DNA of 64,000 nt from Flavobacterium sp. ALD4 (GCF_002836475.1 NZ_PJBJ01000030.1:868001-932000), one strand, 5' to 3'; positions 1 to 10,621 are shown, numbered from the stretch's first letter. Numbers and translations are program-made. Notes: generated by a model from the letters alone, not told the origin.

Positions 1-554
1 GAAATATTGAGCGCATAGGAGAAATAATGGCATATGAATTGAGTAAAGAATTGCATTATAAAGCGGTAGAGATTCAAACACCTCTAGGGACTAAAAAGAC
101 CACGGAGATTGCCGATCAATTGGTTATCTGTTCTATTTTACGTGCCGGATTTCCAATGCATACGGGTTTTTTGAATTATTTTGATGCGGCAGAAAACGGT
201 TTTATATCTGCATCCAGACACCATCCAAATAACGATGATTACTTTGAGATTCTGGTTGAATACCAAGCTATTGCCGATTTTAACGGCAAATATTTATTAC
301 TAGTAGATCCCATGCTTGCCACTGGACAATCGATCGTGGCGGTTTTCAATCGATTGATGGAAAGAGGAGTGGCAAAAGAAATTCATATTGCTGTAGTAAT
401 TGCTGCCCCGGAAGGAATAGCCCACCTTAACGAACACTTGCCGGACACTTGCCATCTATGGGTAGCTTCTTTAGATGAAAAACTAGACGCTCATAGTTAT
501 ATTGTACCAGGACTTGGCGATGCAGGAGACTTATCGTACGGAACTAAATTATAA
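1..554 (+). CDS. upp: Uracil phosphoribosyltransferase, 5' end outside the window
   Basis: Converts uracil and PRPP to UMP in cytosolic pyrimidine salvage. The reading frame is open from base 3 (NIERIGEIM...), so the Met at 27 is internal and the first part of the roughly 210-residue family protein lies before the window. The PRPP-binding loop DPMLATGQS is encoded from about 306, and the C-terminal uracil-site segment GLGDAGDLSYGT ends the protein. The loop has Q where many homologues have G. The stop overlaps the end of the convergent gene by 6 bases. The family call is firm. Confidence 0.93.
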   Translation, partial: NIERIGEIMAYELSKELHYKAVEIQTPLGTKKTTEIADQLVICSILRAGFPMHTGFLNYFDAAENGFISASRHHPNNDDYFEILVEYQAIADFNGKYLLLVDPMLATGQSIVAVFNRLMERGVAKEIHIAVVIAAPEGIAHLNEHLPDTCHLWVASLDEKLDAHSYIVPGLGDAGDLSYGTKL

Positions 555-1478
555 CTGCGAGAAAAAAGCAAACAAGCTGCAGGCTATTAAAACAAACAAA
601 ACCATTTCTTGTTTCAATTTTAACTGGGACATTTCGATATGACTTGTTGCCATTATCGCCAATGGAGCAAATGTAAATATTAGCAAATCATTGCTTTTGT
701 TTGAAGAAACTAAGAAAATTAGTACTCCAATGAAAAATGAAGCAATGATTTTTTTGAAAGCAGCATCCGTTATCATTGGTTTGCTGGATAGCGTCGCAAA
801 CATAGAAATTACAAAAAACAACGCCACGGTAGCATAGATGGACAAAGCACCGTTTTGATAATTATTAGTGAAATAGTTAATTTCAAAACTAGTATTTACA
901 CTGCTTTTGATATATTCCAACGCGCTGATATCAAAAAGTATCGAACTAAGTGCAAAAAGAGTTCCTACTGCAAAAAAGGCAATGAATGGCAAAATCCAAT
1001 TTCTATAATCTCTGGAAACGTGGAACATTATCGAAATAAACACCAATACTAAATAAAGAATAGACCAAAAATGAAATAAAGCAGCCACAAAAATCCATAA
1101 GGAAGCATCAAATATTTTTTCTTTGGAAGCTTTTAGGGACTGAAGAGAGAGTAATCTACGTAGCGCTAACAGGATAAATAAATTGGCAAAGACTAAATTA
1201 ATGTTATCTAAAACTGAAGGGAAAAAAAGTAGAAATAAAAAATAAAAAAAGATCGTGTAGCTACTGTCTTTACTCAGTCCGTTCTTTTTTGAAATGAAAT
1301 TTGATATAAAAATAGAACCCAATAAAACAAGTAAAATCACCACTTTTTGAATAACTAATCCCATGGAATCTGTCGATCTCAAATCCTGAATTTGATAGAT
1401 CAAAAAAAAACTCACTATTAAAATTACCATCAATGAAAAATTTAATGGCGTAGATTTTTTAAAAAGACTTGTAATCAT
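549..1478 (-). CDS. Multi-pass inner-membrane protein (DUF6427-like)
   Basis: A 309-residue protein made almost entirely of hydrophobic segments, about nine or ten likely membrane helices from residue 13 to the C-terminus, with short polar links such as SKKNGLSKDSS near 63-73. I recognise it as the flavobacterial membrane protein usually found beside upp (DUF6427-type); no biochemical role is known to me and no catalytic motif is visible. It is convergent with upp and divergent from the small membrane protein at 1622. A distant relationship to polymerase-like or GT39-like membrane proteins is possible but not shown. Confidence 0.7.
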   Translation of the reverse strand: MITSLFKKSTPLNFSLMVILIVSFFLIYQIQDLRSTDSMGLVIQKVVILLVLLGSIFISNFISKKNGLSKDSSYTIFFYFLFLLFFPSVLDNINLVFANLFILLALRRLLSLQSLKASKEKIFDASLWIFVAALFHFWSILYLVLVFISIMFHVSRDYRNWILPFIAFFAVGTLFALSSILFDISALEYIKSSVNTSFEINYFTNNYQNGALSIYATVALFFVISMFATLSSKPMITDAAFKKIIASFFIGVLIFLVSSNKSNDLLIFTFAPLAIMATSHIEMSQLKLKQEMVLFVLIACSLFAFFSQL

Positions 1479-1498
1479 AAGGATATTTTATACTTTTG
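1469..1498 (+). promoter_or_regulatory. Bacteroidota-type promoter for the gene at 1622
   Basis: TTG at 1469-1471 and TACTTTTG at 1491-1498 are separated by 19 bases and match the -33/-7 pattern (TTTG, TAnnTTTG) of the Bacteroidota housekeeping sigma factor. Transcription would begin near 1505, leaving a leader of about 115 bases. It overlaps the 5' end of the divergent gene. Confidence 0.45.
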
Positions 1499-1621
1499 TA
1501 ACTTTAAAACTGTAAATATAATACTTGTTTAAAAAGGAAACCCGCAAGTTGAAAAAGATTCTTAAGAAAAGCACTCTTTACTGACGGGAAATTAAAAGAA
1601 CAACAACATAATTTTAACGAT

Positions 1622-1852
1622 ATGAAATCATTTTTTGAAGGAATTCAGTACCTATTTGTAAATATATTATTTACTCCATTAGACTTTTTACGTTCATTAG
1701 AACTTAGTTCATGGTTTGTTGCCAATACGATCAATTGGATTTTCATGATTATTTGCGCAGTCGCAATGGTATACTGGGTTATGCAATTGAAATTACACGA
1801 TGACAACGGTGAAGAAAACCAAGATACTACAGCGCACTCTTTTTTTAAATAA
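1622..1852 (+). CDS. Small membrane protein (DUF6341-like)
   Basis: A 76-residue protein with an amphipathic N-terminus (MKSFFEGIQYLFVNILFTPLDFLRSLE) and one clear membrane helix at about 34-54 (NTINWIFMIICAVAMVYWVMQL), ending in an acidic, polar tail. This small family sits between upp and purD in flavobacteria (DUF6341-type) and is sometimes mislabelled as uracil phosphoribosyltransferase because of that position. The function is unknown. The gene is monocistronic: a promoter lies upstream and a hairpin follows the stop. Confidence 0.7.
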   Translation: MKSFFEGIQYLFVNILFTPLDFLRSLELSSWFVANTINWIFMIICAVAMVYWVMQLKLHDDNGEENQDTTAHSFFK

Positions 1853-1860
1853 ACCGAAGC

Positions 1861-1885
1861 TAACCCTAAATAAATTTTAGGGTTA
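1861..1885. terminator. Hairpin between convergent genes
   Basis: TAACCCTAAA (1861-1870) and TTTAGGGTTA (1876-1885) form a perfect 10-bp stem with a 5-base loop. It lies between the stop at 1852 and the purD stop at 1900. No long U-run follows on either strand, so it may act as a weak bidirectional terminator. Confidence 0.5.
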
Positions 1886-1899
1886 ATTATAATCCTATT

Positions 1900-3174
1900 T
1901 TATAATAGATCGTTACCGATATCTTTTCTAAAATTCATCTTATCAAAATCTAGCTTGTCTATATTTTGATAAGATTTTTTTATGGCCTCTTGAAAGTCAT
2001 TCCCATAAGATGTTACGGCTAATACTCTTCCTCCGTTAGTGACAACACTGCCGTTATCGAGCTTCGTACCGGCATGAAAAACAATGGAGTCCGTAATTTT
2101 TTCCAGTCCGGAGATAATTTTTCCCTTTTCATAATTTTCAGGATACCCTCCAGATACAACCATAACTGTTGTGGCGCTTCTCTCGTCGACTTCAAGTGTC
2201 ATTTCGTCTAGTTTTTCATTGGCTACAGCCAAAAACAATTCCACTAAATCTGTTTTTAGTCTTGGAACAACCACTTCTGTTTCCGGGTCCCCCATTCTTA
2301 CATTATACTCAATAACAATCGGTTCGTTATTTACATTAATCAATCCTATAAACACAAAACCTTTGTATGCAATCCCGTCTTTTTGAAATCCTTCAATTGT
2401 AGGTTTAACAATTCGTGTTTCTATTTTTTCCATTAATACGGCGTCAACGTAAGGAACCGGAGAAACAGCTCCCATCCCACCTGTATTCAACCCAGTGTCG
2501 CCTTCGCCAATGCGTTTGTAATCTTTTGCTGTTGGAAGTATTTTATAACTTTTCCCGTCGGTAAGAACAAAACAGCTCAATTCTATACCGTCAAGGAACT
2601 CTTCAATAACTACTTTAGCACTGGCAGCGCCAAATTTTTGATGAACCAACATGTTTCTTAATTCCTCTTTGGCTTCCGCTAAATCATAAATAATCAAAAC
2701 TCCTTTCCCCGCTGCCAATCCGTCGGCTTTAAGTACATAAGGCGGTTGTAAAGTGGCAAGGAATTCACATCCTTTTTCTACTGTCTCGGCAGTAAAACTA
2801 TCGTAAGCGGCAGTCGGTATCTTGTGTTTGATTAAAAATTCTTTAGCAAATTCTTTACTTCCTTCAAGTTGGGCTCCAATTTTAGAAGGTCCAATAACCG
2901 GAATATGACTCAATTTTTCATCATTTAGAAAAAAGTCATAGATTCCTTTTACCAAAGGATCTTCAGGACCCACAACAACCATTTCAACCTTCTCAGCAAG
3001 AACAAATGTTTTTATGGCATCAAAATCGGTGATACTTACATTTACATTCGTTGCTATTGCAGCGGTTCCGGCATTCCCCGGCGCAACAAAAAGTTTGTCG
3101 CAAAGTGGACTTTGAATCATTTTCCATGCAAATGCATGTTCTCTTCCGCCTGAACCTAAAAGTAAAATTGTCAT
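1900..3174 (-). CDS. purD: Phosphoribosylamine--glycine ligase (GAR synthetase)
   Basis: Second step of purine synthesis: joins phosphoribosylamine and glycine using ATP. The 424-residue length is normal. The N-terminal GSGGREHAFAW motif, the ATP-grasp loop KADGLAAGKGV, the NTGGMGAVSP signature and the metal-binding EYNVRMGDPE segment are all present and in order. It is transcribed alone, with a -7 element about 45 bases upstream, and is convergent with the small membrane gene at 1622. Confidence 0.97.
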   Translation of the reverse strand: MTILLLGSGGREHAFAWKMIQSPLCDKLFVAPGNAGTAAIATNVNVSITDFDAIKTFVLAEKVEMVVVGPEDPLVKGIYDFFLNDEKLSHIPVIGPSKIGAQLEGSKEFAKEFLIKHKIPTAAYDSFTAETVEKGCEFLATLQPPYVLKADGLAAGKGVLIIYDLAEAKEELRNMLVHQKFGAASAKVVIEEFLDGIELSCFVLTDGKSYKILPTAKDYKRIGEGDTGLNTGGMGAVSPVPYVDAVLMEKIETRIVKPTIEGFQKDGIAYKGFVFIGLINVNNEPIVIEYNVRMGDPETEVVVPRLKTDLVELFLAVANEKLDEMTLEVDERSATTVMVVSGGYPENYEKGKIISGLEKITDSIVFHAGTKLDNGSVVTNGGRVLAVTSYGNDFQEAIKKSYQNIDKLDFDKMNFRKDIGNDLL

Positions 3175-3218
3175 CTGTTGTGTTGTTTAGTTGCTTATCC
3201 GCCTTTTGGAGGATGCTG

Positions 3219-3226
3219 CAAAAATA
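3219..3226 (-). promoter_or_regulatory. -7 element upstream of purD
   Basis: The minus strand reads TATTTTTG followed by C, an exact TAnnTTTGY match about 45 bases before the purD start. No clear -33 TTTG is visible at the expected spacing. Confidence 0.35.
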
Positions 3227-3300
3227 ATTGCTTTTAGACGTAAAAAATAATTAATTCCCAAAAAGTTGTTGCTTCTACCCGATTAGTTGTTCTTATACAT

Positions 3301-3308
3301 TATTTTTG
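3301..3308 (+). promoter_or_regulatory. -7 element upstream of the CapK-like gene
   Basis: TATTTTTG matches TAnnTTTG and would start transcription near 3315, only about 12 bases before the start codon at 3327. There is no convincing -33 element. Confidence 0.3.
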
Positions 3309-3326
3309 AATAACTAAAAACGACAA

Positions 3327-4637
3327 ATGCTCCCTCTTTTTGACTTATCACTTCAATTTAATGGCTATCCGATTAAGGAGGCTAAAGCTGAACTGCAAAA
3401 AATCACAGGTTTAACGGCAAGCGAAAAAGAGCAATTCATCGAAAATAAAAAAAGAGAAATTGTTGAATTCCATCTAAATAACAATCCTTTTTATCAGAAA
3501 CTAGTTGGTTCAAAATCATTTAATAAGTGGAATGAACTGCCTGTTTTAAATAAACAAAACCTGCAAAAACCATTAATTGAAAGACTTTCCAACGGTTATT
3601 CTCTTAAAAACAGTTATGTCAGCAAAACATCGGGGTCCAGCGGCGACCCCTTTATCTTCGCCAGGGACAAATACACTCATGCATTATTTTGGGCTTCTAC
3701 CGCTTACCGTTATGGTTGGTACGGAATTGATTTAAACACGTCTTATCAAGCCCGTTTTTATGGAATTCCCATGAATTTTATTGGTTACCAAAAAGAAAGG
3801 ATTAAGGATTTTTTGAGCAATCGTTTTCGATTACCAATCTTTGACCTATCTTATCCAATTTTAGAGCGTTTCTTAAAATATTTTCGAACTAAAAAATTCG
3901 ATTACATCAACGGTTATACAAGTTCAATCGTTTTGTTCGCCAAATTTTTACAGCAAAAAAACATTGTTTTAAAAGACGTGTGCCCATCATTAAAAGCCTG
4001 TATGGTTACTTCTGAAATGCTTTTTGAAGAGGATAAAAAACTTTTGCAAAAACAGCTGGGTATTCCAATTATCAACGAATATGGTGCATCAGAACTAGAC
4101 TTAATCGCTTTTCAGAACCCAGAAGGAGAATGGCAAGTCAATGCTGAAACTTTGTTTGTTGAAATTCTAGATGACAATGGTGTTGCCCTCCCCTACGGGA
4201 AAAAAGGCCGAATTGTAATCACTTCTTTGTTCAACAAAGCCCATCCATTTATTCGCTATGATATTGGTGATATCGGGATTTTAGAAAAAAAAGGCACCTT
4301 GCAAAAACCTATTTTGCAGCAGCTAATTGGCCGAACCAATGATGTTGCAATTTTACCCAGCGGTAAAAAAGCGCCCGGTTTAACCTTTTATTACATCACA
4401 AAAAGCATTATCGAGGATGACGGAAATGTAAAAGAATTTACAATCAGGCAAATCAAAATCGATACTTTTGAAATTAAATATATAGGTGCTGTTGTTTTAA
4501 GTCAGTCCCAAATTAAAAAAATAGAACAGGCCATCGCTTTATATCTGGAACCGAATTTAAAGTTCAGTTTTATCAAAAAAGATATTTTAAAAAGAAACAA
4601 ACGAGGCAAATTGAAGCAGTTTAAATCAATGGTTTAA
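3327..4637 (+). CDS. CapK/PaaK-like adenylate-forming enzyme
   Basis: A 436-residue member of the phenylacetate-CoA ligase/CapK branch of the adenylate-forming superfamily. The phosphate-binding loop SKTSGSSGDPF is at about 101-111, NEYGASELD follows near 250, and IRYDIGDIG marks the later ATP-site region. Family members activate carboxylic acids as adenylates. Relatives inside capsule loci are thought to help attach acyl or amino-acid groups to sugars, but the substrate cannot be read from the sequence. It is the first gene of the polysaccharide locus, on the opposite strand to most of it, and overlaps the convergent glycosyltransferase by 17 bases. Confidence 0.8.
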   Translation: MLPLFDLSLQFNGYPIKEAKAELQKITGLTASEKEQFIENKKREIVEFHLNNNPFYQKLVGSKSFNKWNELPVLNKQNLQKPLIERLSNGYSLKNSYVSKTSGSSGDPFIFARDKYTHALFWASTAYRYGWYGIDLNTSYQARFYGIPMNFIGYQKERIKDFLSNRFRLPIFDLSYPILERFLKYFRTKKFDYINGYTSSIVLFAKFLQQKNIVLKDVCPSLKACMVTSEMLFEEDKKLLQKQLGIPIINEYGASELDLIAFQNPEGEWQVNAETLFVEILDDNGVALPYGKKGRIVITSLFNKAHPFIRYDIGDIGILEKKGTLQKPILQQLIGRTNDVAILPSGKKAPGLTFYYITKSIIEDDGNVKEFTIRQIKIDTFEIKYIGAVVLSQSQIKKIEQAIALYLEPNLKFSFIKKDILKRNKRGKLKQFKSMV

Positions 4638-5403
4638 TTTTCATGATATAATTTGGCTTTATAGCCAATTGCGTAAATAAAAACCCCGCCATGTAAAGTA
4701 GTGCCAATGGGAGGTTAAAGCGATGAAAACTTCTGTATACTGCAAAATTGTACTTAATCAGATCGAGTTTAGAAGTAGAAATCGAATTTTCTCGAATCCT
4801 GTAAAAAGCCAAGCTTTCAGGAACCGGTTTAGCCACTTTTATTTTTTTAAGAATTGTAAGCCAAAGCATCCAATCTTGTCTTTTTCGGATAGACGAAATA
4901 GATATTTTACCAAAATAACTGACATCGTAGATTCCAGTCAGATTCCCAACATAATTACAAAAGAACAATTGCCTATATGAAAGGCTCAGTGGTGCTTCAA
5001 CCCTTTTTTCTAATGCTTCTCCCTCTTCGTCGATGCAATCATAAAAAGAAAAAGTAAACGGTACATTATTCGCCGCCAGGAAATCAATTTGTCTTTGTAA
5101 TTTGTTTGGTTTCCATAAATCATCCGCATCCAAAAAGGAAATAAATCGTCCTTTAGCATTAGAAATACCCATATTTCTGGCAACACCAGTACCAGAATTT
5201 TTTTCAAGCTGAAAAAAATGTATTCGGTTATCCTTTTGGACCATTTCTAAAATAATAGCCGCGGTATTGTCTGACGAACAATCGTCAACCAAAATAATTT
5301 CCCAGTTTCTATACGTTTGGCTACAAACCGATTGAATGGTTTCTGAGATGAATTTTTCAGAATTAAAGGTCGGAATTATTATAGATACTAAGGATGCTTC
5401 CAT
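4621..5403 (-). CDS. Family 2 glycosyltransferase
   Basis: A 260-residue GT-A fold transferase. It begins with VSIIIPTFNSEKFISETI, has the nucleotide-binding VDDCSSD at 39-45, the DxD metal site LDADD at 91-95 and the QDW acceptor-site motif at 176-178. It probably adds one sugar to the growing lipid-linked unit on the cytoplasmic face. A C-terminal hydrophobic stretch (about 232-250) suggests membrane association. The start is 2 bases from the stop of the upstream glycosylphosphotransferase gene, so the two are cotranscribed. Donor sugar unknown. Confidence 0.9.
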   Translation of the reverse strand: MEASLVSIIIPTFNSEKFISETIQSVCSQTYRNWEIILVDDCSSDNTAAIILEMVQKDNRIHFFQLEKNSGTGVARNMGISNAKGRFISFLDADDLWKPNKLQRQIDFLAANNVPFTFSFYDCIDEEGEALEKRVEAPLSLSYRQLFFCNYVGNLTGIYDVSYFGKISISSIRKRQDWMLWLTILKKIKVAKPVPESLAFYRIRENSISTSKLDLIKYNFAVYRSFHRFNLPLALLYMAGFLFTQLAIKPNYIMKIKPLI

Positions 5404-5405
5404 TT

Positions 5406-6773
5406 TTAATATGCTTTTTCTTCTCCTTTATAAATATTCAACATCGTTTGGTATATTATTTTTAAATCAAGAATCAATGACCAATTTTCGATATAAAAAA
5501 CATCAAATTTTATTCTGTTAATCATGTCTCTTTCTGTTTCGATTTCCCCTCTGAATCCACTGACCTGAGCTAAACCGGTAATCCCGGATTTTACACAATG
5601 TCGGATTGCATATTTTTTTATTTTGTTCGCGTAAGAAAGGTTTTGCGACCATAGGTGAGGACGCGGTCCAACCACAGACATGTCACCAAGGAGTACGTTA
5701 AAAAACTGAGACATTTCGTCTATGCTAGTTTTCCGCATTAACTTTCCTATTTTGGTAACCCTAGGGTCATTTTTGGACGCTTCCGTTTCTGTCATTCCAT
5801 TTATTTTCATCGATCGAAACTTGTAACAATAAAATTCGTTTTCATCGATCCCCGGCCTTCCTTGTCTAAAAAACACCGGCCCTTTTGATTCCAATTTTAT
5901 TAAAATCGCCAAAAGTGGCATCAACCAGGACAGTAGTCCAATGATAACAATAGTCGAAAAGACAACGTCAAACAAACGTTTAAATACCTTTATTGTTGGA
6001 TCATTTAAGACTGTTTTCTTTAAAGAAAGAACTGGAAAAGAGTCATAATAATCAATTTGTAAGTTCTTTGAAAAAATATCTTTCGAGTCTGGAATAAATT
6101 TAATTGTTTTTTTATGTTCGTCAGAAAAAGCGATTATTTTGTTTAACTGCGCATTAGAAACCTCTTTCATAGAGCAGTAGATTTCATCAATTTCATTTTC
6201 TAAAACAAAGGATTTCAGCTTCTCTAATCTTCCTTTGATTTCTATGTTCTCTTGTTTATCTGAAAAAAATCCGAAAAAATGATAGCCATAATCATTTCTT
6301 GATTCAAAAAGCTTTTTTAATCGAATTGCTTCTGGACTGTATCCGATAATAACAACATTCCGAAAATTACTCCCAGTTATTATTCTATATTTTTTTAAGA
6401 AATAAAACAGAACACATTTTGACATTGAAACTAGAGCTATACTAGAAATCATAAAAACAACCACTGCTTTCTCACTAAAAGCATACTGTTTGGAAAATGG
6501 AAAAAAGGCAAGGACAATTAAAAGAAATAGAACGCCTTGCTTAATTATTTTTGAAATGATTTCAATTGGCGCTGTAAAACGATATACATCGTAAAAATTA
6601 ATAAAGACAGCAACAGCACACCAACCTATTATCAGATAAGCAATATAATATCCAATATTAAAAACTTGATATTCAAATAAATAAACGCCTGATATAGAAA
6701 TAATCATTAAGTCCATTAGGATACTAATGGGTCTGATGTGTTTTGAATATCTTCCTATATTAGATGCAGTCAT
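5406..6773 (-). CDS. Polyprenyl glycosylphosphotransferase (priming enzyme)
   Basis: Transfers a sugar-1-phosphate from a nucleotide sugar to undecaprenyl phosphate and so starts each repeat unit. About four N-terminal membrane helices lie within residues 16-125, then a Rossmann-like regulatory domain (VVIIGYSPEA near 140-149), a fifth helix near 271-293 and the catalytic bacterial-sugar-transferase domain. That domain shows KRLFD at 265-269, the GPVFFRQGRPG loop at 298-308, KFRSM at 318-322 and DMSVVGPRPH at 364-373. At 455 residues it is full length (WbaP/WcaJ-type, PF02397). First gene of the 4.6-6.8 kb pair. Confidence 0.93.
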   Translation of the reverse strand: MTASNIGRYSKHIRPISILMDLMIISISGVYLFEYQVFNIGYYIAYLIIGWCAVAVFINFYDVYRFTAPIEIISKIIKQGVLFLLIVLAFFPFSKQYAFSEKAVVVFMISSIALVSMSKCVLFYFLKKYRIITGSNFRNVVIIGYSPEAIRLKKLFESRNDYGYHFFGFFSDKQENIEIKGRLEKLKSFVLENEIDEIYCSMKEVSNAQLNKIIAFSDEHKKTIKFIPDSKDIFSKNLQIDYYDSFPVLSLKKTVLNDPTIKVFKRLFDVVFSTIVIIGLLSWLMPLLAILIKLESKGPVFFRQGRPGIDENEFYCYKFRSMKINGMTETEASKNDPRVTKIGKLMRKTSIDEMSQFFNVLLGDMSVVGPRPHLWSQNLSYANKIKKYAIRHCVKSGITGLAQVSGFRGEIETERDMINRIKFDVFYIENWSLILDLKIIYQTMLNIYKGEEKAY

Positions 6774-7132
6774 GATTAGCTATTATCTTCCATACGTTTT
6801 TTGAATAATTACATTAAAAAATACTCCCTGTCACAATTTGATTGCACAGTAAACTGTTTACGATTATTTTAATTGATTTACCCTTACTGCAATCATAATG
6901 GTTCCAATACTTTACCTAAAAATTCTATTATAATAACTAAACACCCTCAAACGATAAACTATCTAATAAAAATATGATTTGGTAACTATGACGTTATTTT
7001 CTACATCTGAAGTACAATCATAGTATAATAAAACTATACAAAAGACAGAATATACTCAATGTGAACTCTTGTCATACAAACTAAAAATTATTTGTACCTC
7101 TTTACATTTTTGCAAAGTCTATAGTAGCGTCA
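6774..7132. other. Gene-free AT-rich spacer in the polysaccharide locus
   Basis: 359 bases between the glycosylphosphotransferase start and the decarboxylase stop. No open frame of useful length, repeat or exact promoter consensus was found. It probably holds the promoter of the leftward gene pair. Confidence 0.4.
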
Positions 7133-8116
<984 letters not shown>

Positions 8117-8301
8117 AAATAAATTTTACCCTTGCAAGGTATTAAAAAACATTTAATAAAATAGTAGTTGTGGTATCTCGTTCAAATAAGAAAAACTGCT
8201 TAAAATTACATCTAAACTTCATATTATCTTCCATATTACGTTCCTAAACACCACTATTCCTAGTCAATTTTATATATTTTTACAGAAAAAAATCACCAAA
8301 T

Positions 8302-9378
8302 TTGAAAGTTGTCCATATTGTTGAAGCGCTAGCGGGAGGAGTTCACACTTATTTCAAAGAGCTATCCTTTTTTTTTGGGAGTTCTGAAATAAAGGAGGCT
8401 ATTGATACCACTATTATTTACAGCGAAACCCGAAAAAAAGTTGATTCGGAAAAAATAAACACGGAATTTTCAAAAGGAGTGTCGCTTGTTGAGCTCAAAA
8501 TGGTTCGCGAATTTTCACCTCTTCAAGATCTAAAATCACTTTTAAAACTAACCAAGGAACTTCGAAGAATACAACCGGATGTCATCCATCTGCACTCTTC
8601 AAAAGCAGGTGTTTTAGGACGAATTGCCTGTTTTCTATTATTTAAAAAAACAAAGCTGTTTTATACACCACATGGCTATTCGTTCCTGCGAACCGATACC
8701 TCCAGTTTTACTAAAAAAATGTATCGATTAATTGAAAGTAGTTTCCAACGAATATTTGGTGGTGCGACTATTGCTTGTGGTGATACAGAATATGGAATAG
8801 CCAAAACCATTGGAAAGTCGCATCTGGTTAGAAACGGAATTGATATTAAAAAGGTTCAAAAATACAGTTCTAAAAACGACAATATCGTCCTAACGATAGG
8901 CATTGTTGGCAGAATAACTTAAGCTAGGGATCCAGAATTATTTAATGAAATCGCATTAAGACATTCTAATCTGAATTTTCTCTGGATTGGAGACGGAGAA
9001 TTACAATCACTACTAACTGCCTCAAACATAAGGATCACTGGTTGGTTCCTTGATAGAGAAGATGCACTTACAGCGCTTAATACTATTGATATTTATATTC
9101 AGACTTCGCTATGGGAAGGCTTGCCGATTGCGGTTCTCGAGGCAATGGCTATGCAGAAACCTGTTTTAGCAACAAATATTATCGGGAATAAAGATGTAGT
9201 AGTACATAGTGAAACCGGTTTCCTTTTTGATGAGATCGCTGAATTAGATAACTATATCGAAATTCTAAAAGACGAAGAAGTGCGACACCGTTTTGGGATA
9301 AAAGGCTTAGAAAGGTGCCAAGATTTATTTGACAGTGCGAAAAATTTTAAGTTATTAATCGCTCTTTACAAACAGTAG
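8302..9378 (+). pseudogene. Family 4 glycosyltransferase interrupted by one in-frame TAA
   Basis: A GT-B transferase of 358 codon positions, starting at a TTG (KVVHIVEALAGGVHTYF) with no better ATG. The N-terminal domain includes LHSSKAGVLGR and TPHGYSF; the C-terminal domain holds WEGLPIAVLEAMAMQKPV, the EX7E donor-site motif. Codon 207 (8920-8922) is TAA, between GRIT and ARDPELFNEIA. The frame is unchanged across it and both halves read well, so one base change from Tyr TAT or TAC is the simplest explanation. It overlaps the convergent ligase-like gene by 32 bases. It could be a recent mutation, a sequencing error or a read-through codon. Confidence 0.85.
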
Positions 9379-10585
9379 CTTTCTCTTGCAGCCAAAAACT
9401 GCCGAAGACAGAAAACCAAAATCCGCTAAAAGCGATTCCGTCAAAGCGCAATAGAAAATCATCCGTTAGATTTGAAGTTAAAAAGAGAACAAAGAAAAAT
9501 ATAACAATTGCATTTTTTAAATCAAACCCTAAATATCCGATTGTGAAAATGTATAAAAAGACTACAACTGGGCCCAGAACTCCAAATTTTAATAGAAAAT
9601 CCAGAAACTGATTGTGTGTTGGAAATTCATATTTCGCTAGAAAATGCTGGTTGGTTTGTTTGTAATATTTAAATAATTCCGGTTTCCCATTTGAAGCACC
9701 AACTCCAAAAGGCAGATGATCTAAGGACAGTTCCCAGGCAGATTTCCAAATGGACACGCGTGTAACAAATGAATTAAATACTTTTGCTTCCGGGTTTTCA
9801 ATCTCATCTAGTTTGCCCACTTTATCCATGTATGCAAATGTTACCGTGCTATATTTCTTTTTCATATAGGGATTGTTTTTAACGAACAGCAAAAGAATTC
9901 CTCCTAACAAAACAGCCCCCAAAGTTATGATTACAGCCACTTTCTTAAAATTATAATTTCGAATGACTTCGTAGAAAAAAATGATAATTGTACCAGCAAT
10001 TACATTAAAAAGAGCCATTCGGGTATTCACAAAAAGCACAAAGAAAAAAGAAAGTGCAAAAACCAATACTCTAAGTAATTTATAAGCTAAATTTTCTTTT
10101 TTTCGAAAAGCATAAAGAACAAAATACATACTAATAATCGCTCCAAAAGCAAGGTGCATATTGAGCGCCGGTGGATGAATTTCGATAGAATTAGAGAAAC
10201 TGTATCCCATTTCTCATAAATCAGTACCGCTTACATATTTATCTATCAAGTCCGGATAAACGACAATAAACCGAATGAAGAAAAACAATACAATCGCAGT
10301 CATTGTGTAGCTATAAAATTGCAGTAATTTAATAAATTGCACCCGCTTATAATTCCCCAGAATAAACACCGGAAAGAGTAGTAACGAAATACTTTTTTCC
10401 ACCGATTTCAATCCTTCTCCAAAAGAATCATTATTCCAAAAAAGTAAAATCTCTAATATTAATGGTGAAGCTATAACCAAACCCAATAATATTGCTAATC
10501 GAGTTAGTTTTAATTTTTTTTTAAAGACTAAATTAAACAAGACAAATCCAATAATAATCCAAGTACATGGTTTTCTAAAAATCAT
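9347..10585 (-). pseudogene. O-antigen ligase/Wzy-like membrane protein interrupted by one in-frame TGA
   Basis: Two open stretches (10585-10214 and 10210-9347) lie in the same frame, separated only by TGA at 10214-10216 and one GAA codon. Joined, they give a 412-position polytopic protein. The section after the stop contains SIEIHPPALNMHLAFGA and a large loop with GVGASNGKPELF and FPTHNQFLDFLLKFGVLGP, characteristic of the O-antigen ligase (WaaL/Wzy_C) family. TGA could derive from TGG, CGA or GGA by one change. Upstream the frame is also open to the stop of the preceding gene, so the start at 10585 is the likely but not certain one. It would polymerise or ligate glycan at the periplasmic face. 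Confidence 0.82.
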
Positions 10586-10621
10586 GTACTTGCAATTAGA
10601 AATAGAAAAATATTGAAAATT

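Noticed and set aside
8302-10585. Stop-codon reassignment as the cause of the in-frame TAA and TGA
   Set aside because: Both codons end many intact genes in the window, so a changed genetic code is not supported.
10214-10585. A separate 123-residue membrane protein
   Set aside because: It shares the frame with the following segment, and together they give a normal O-antigen-ligase-like protein.
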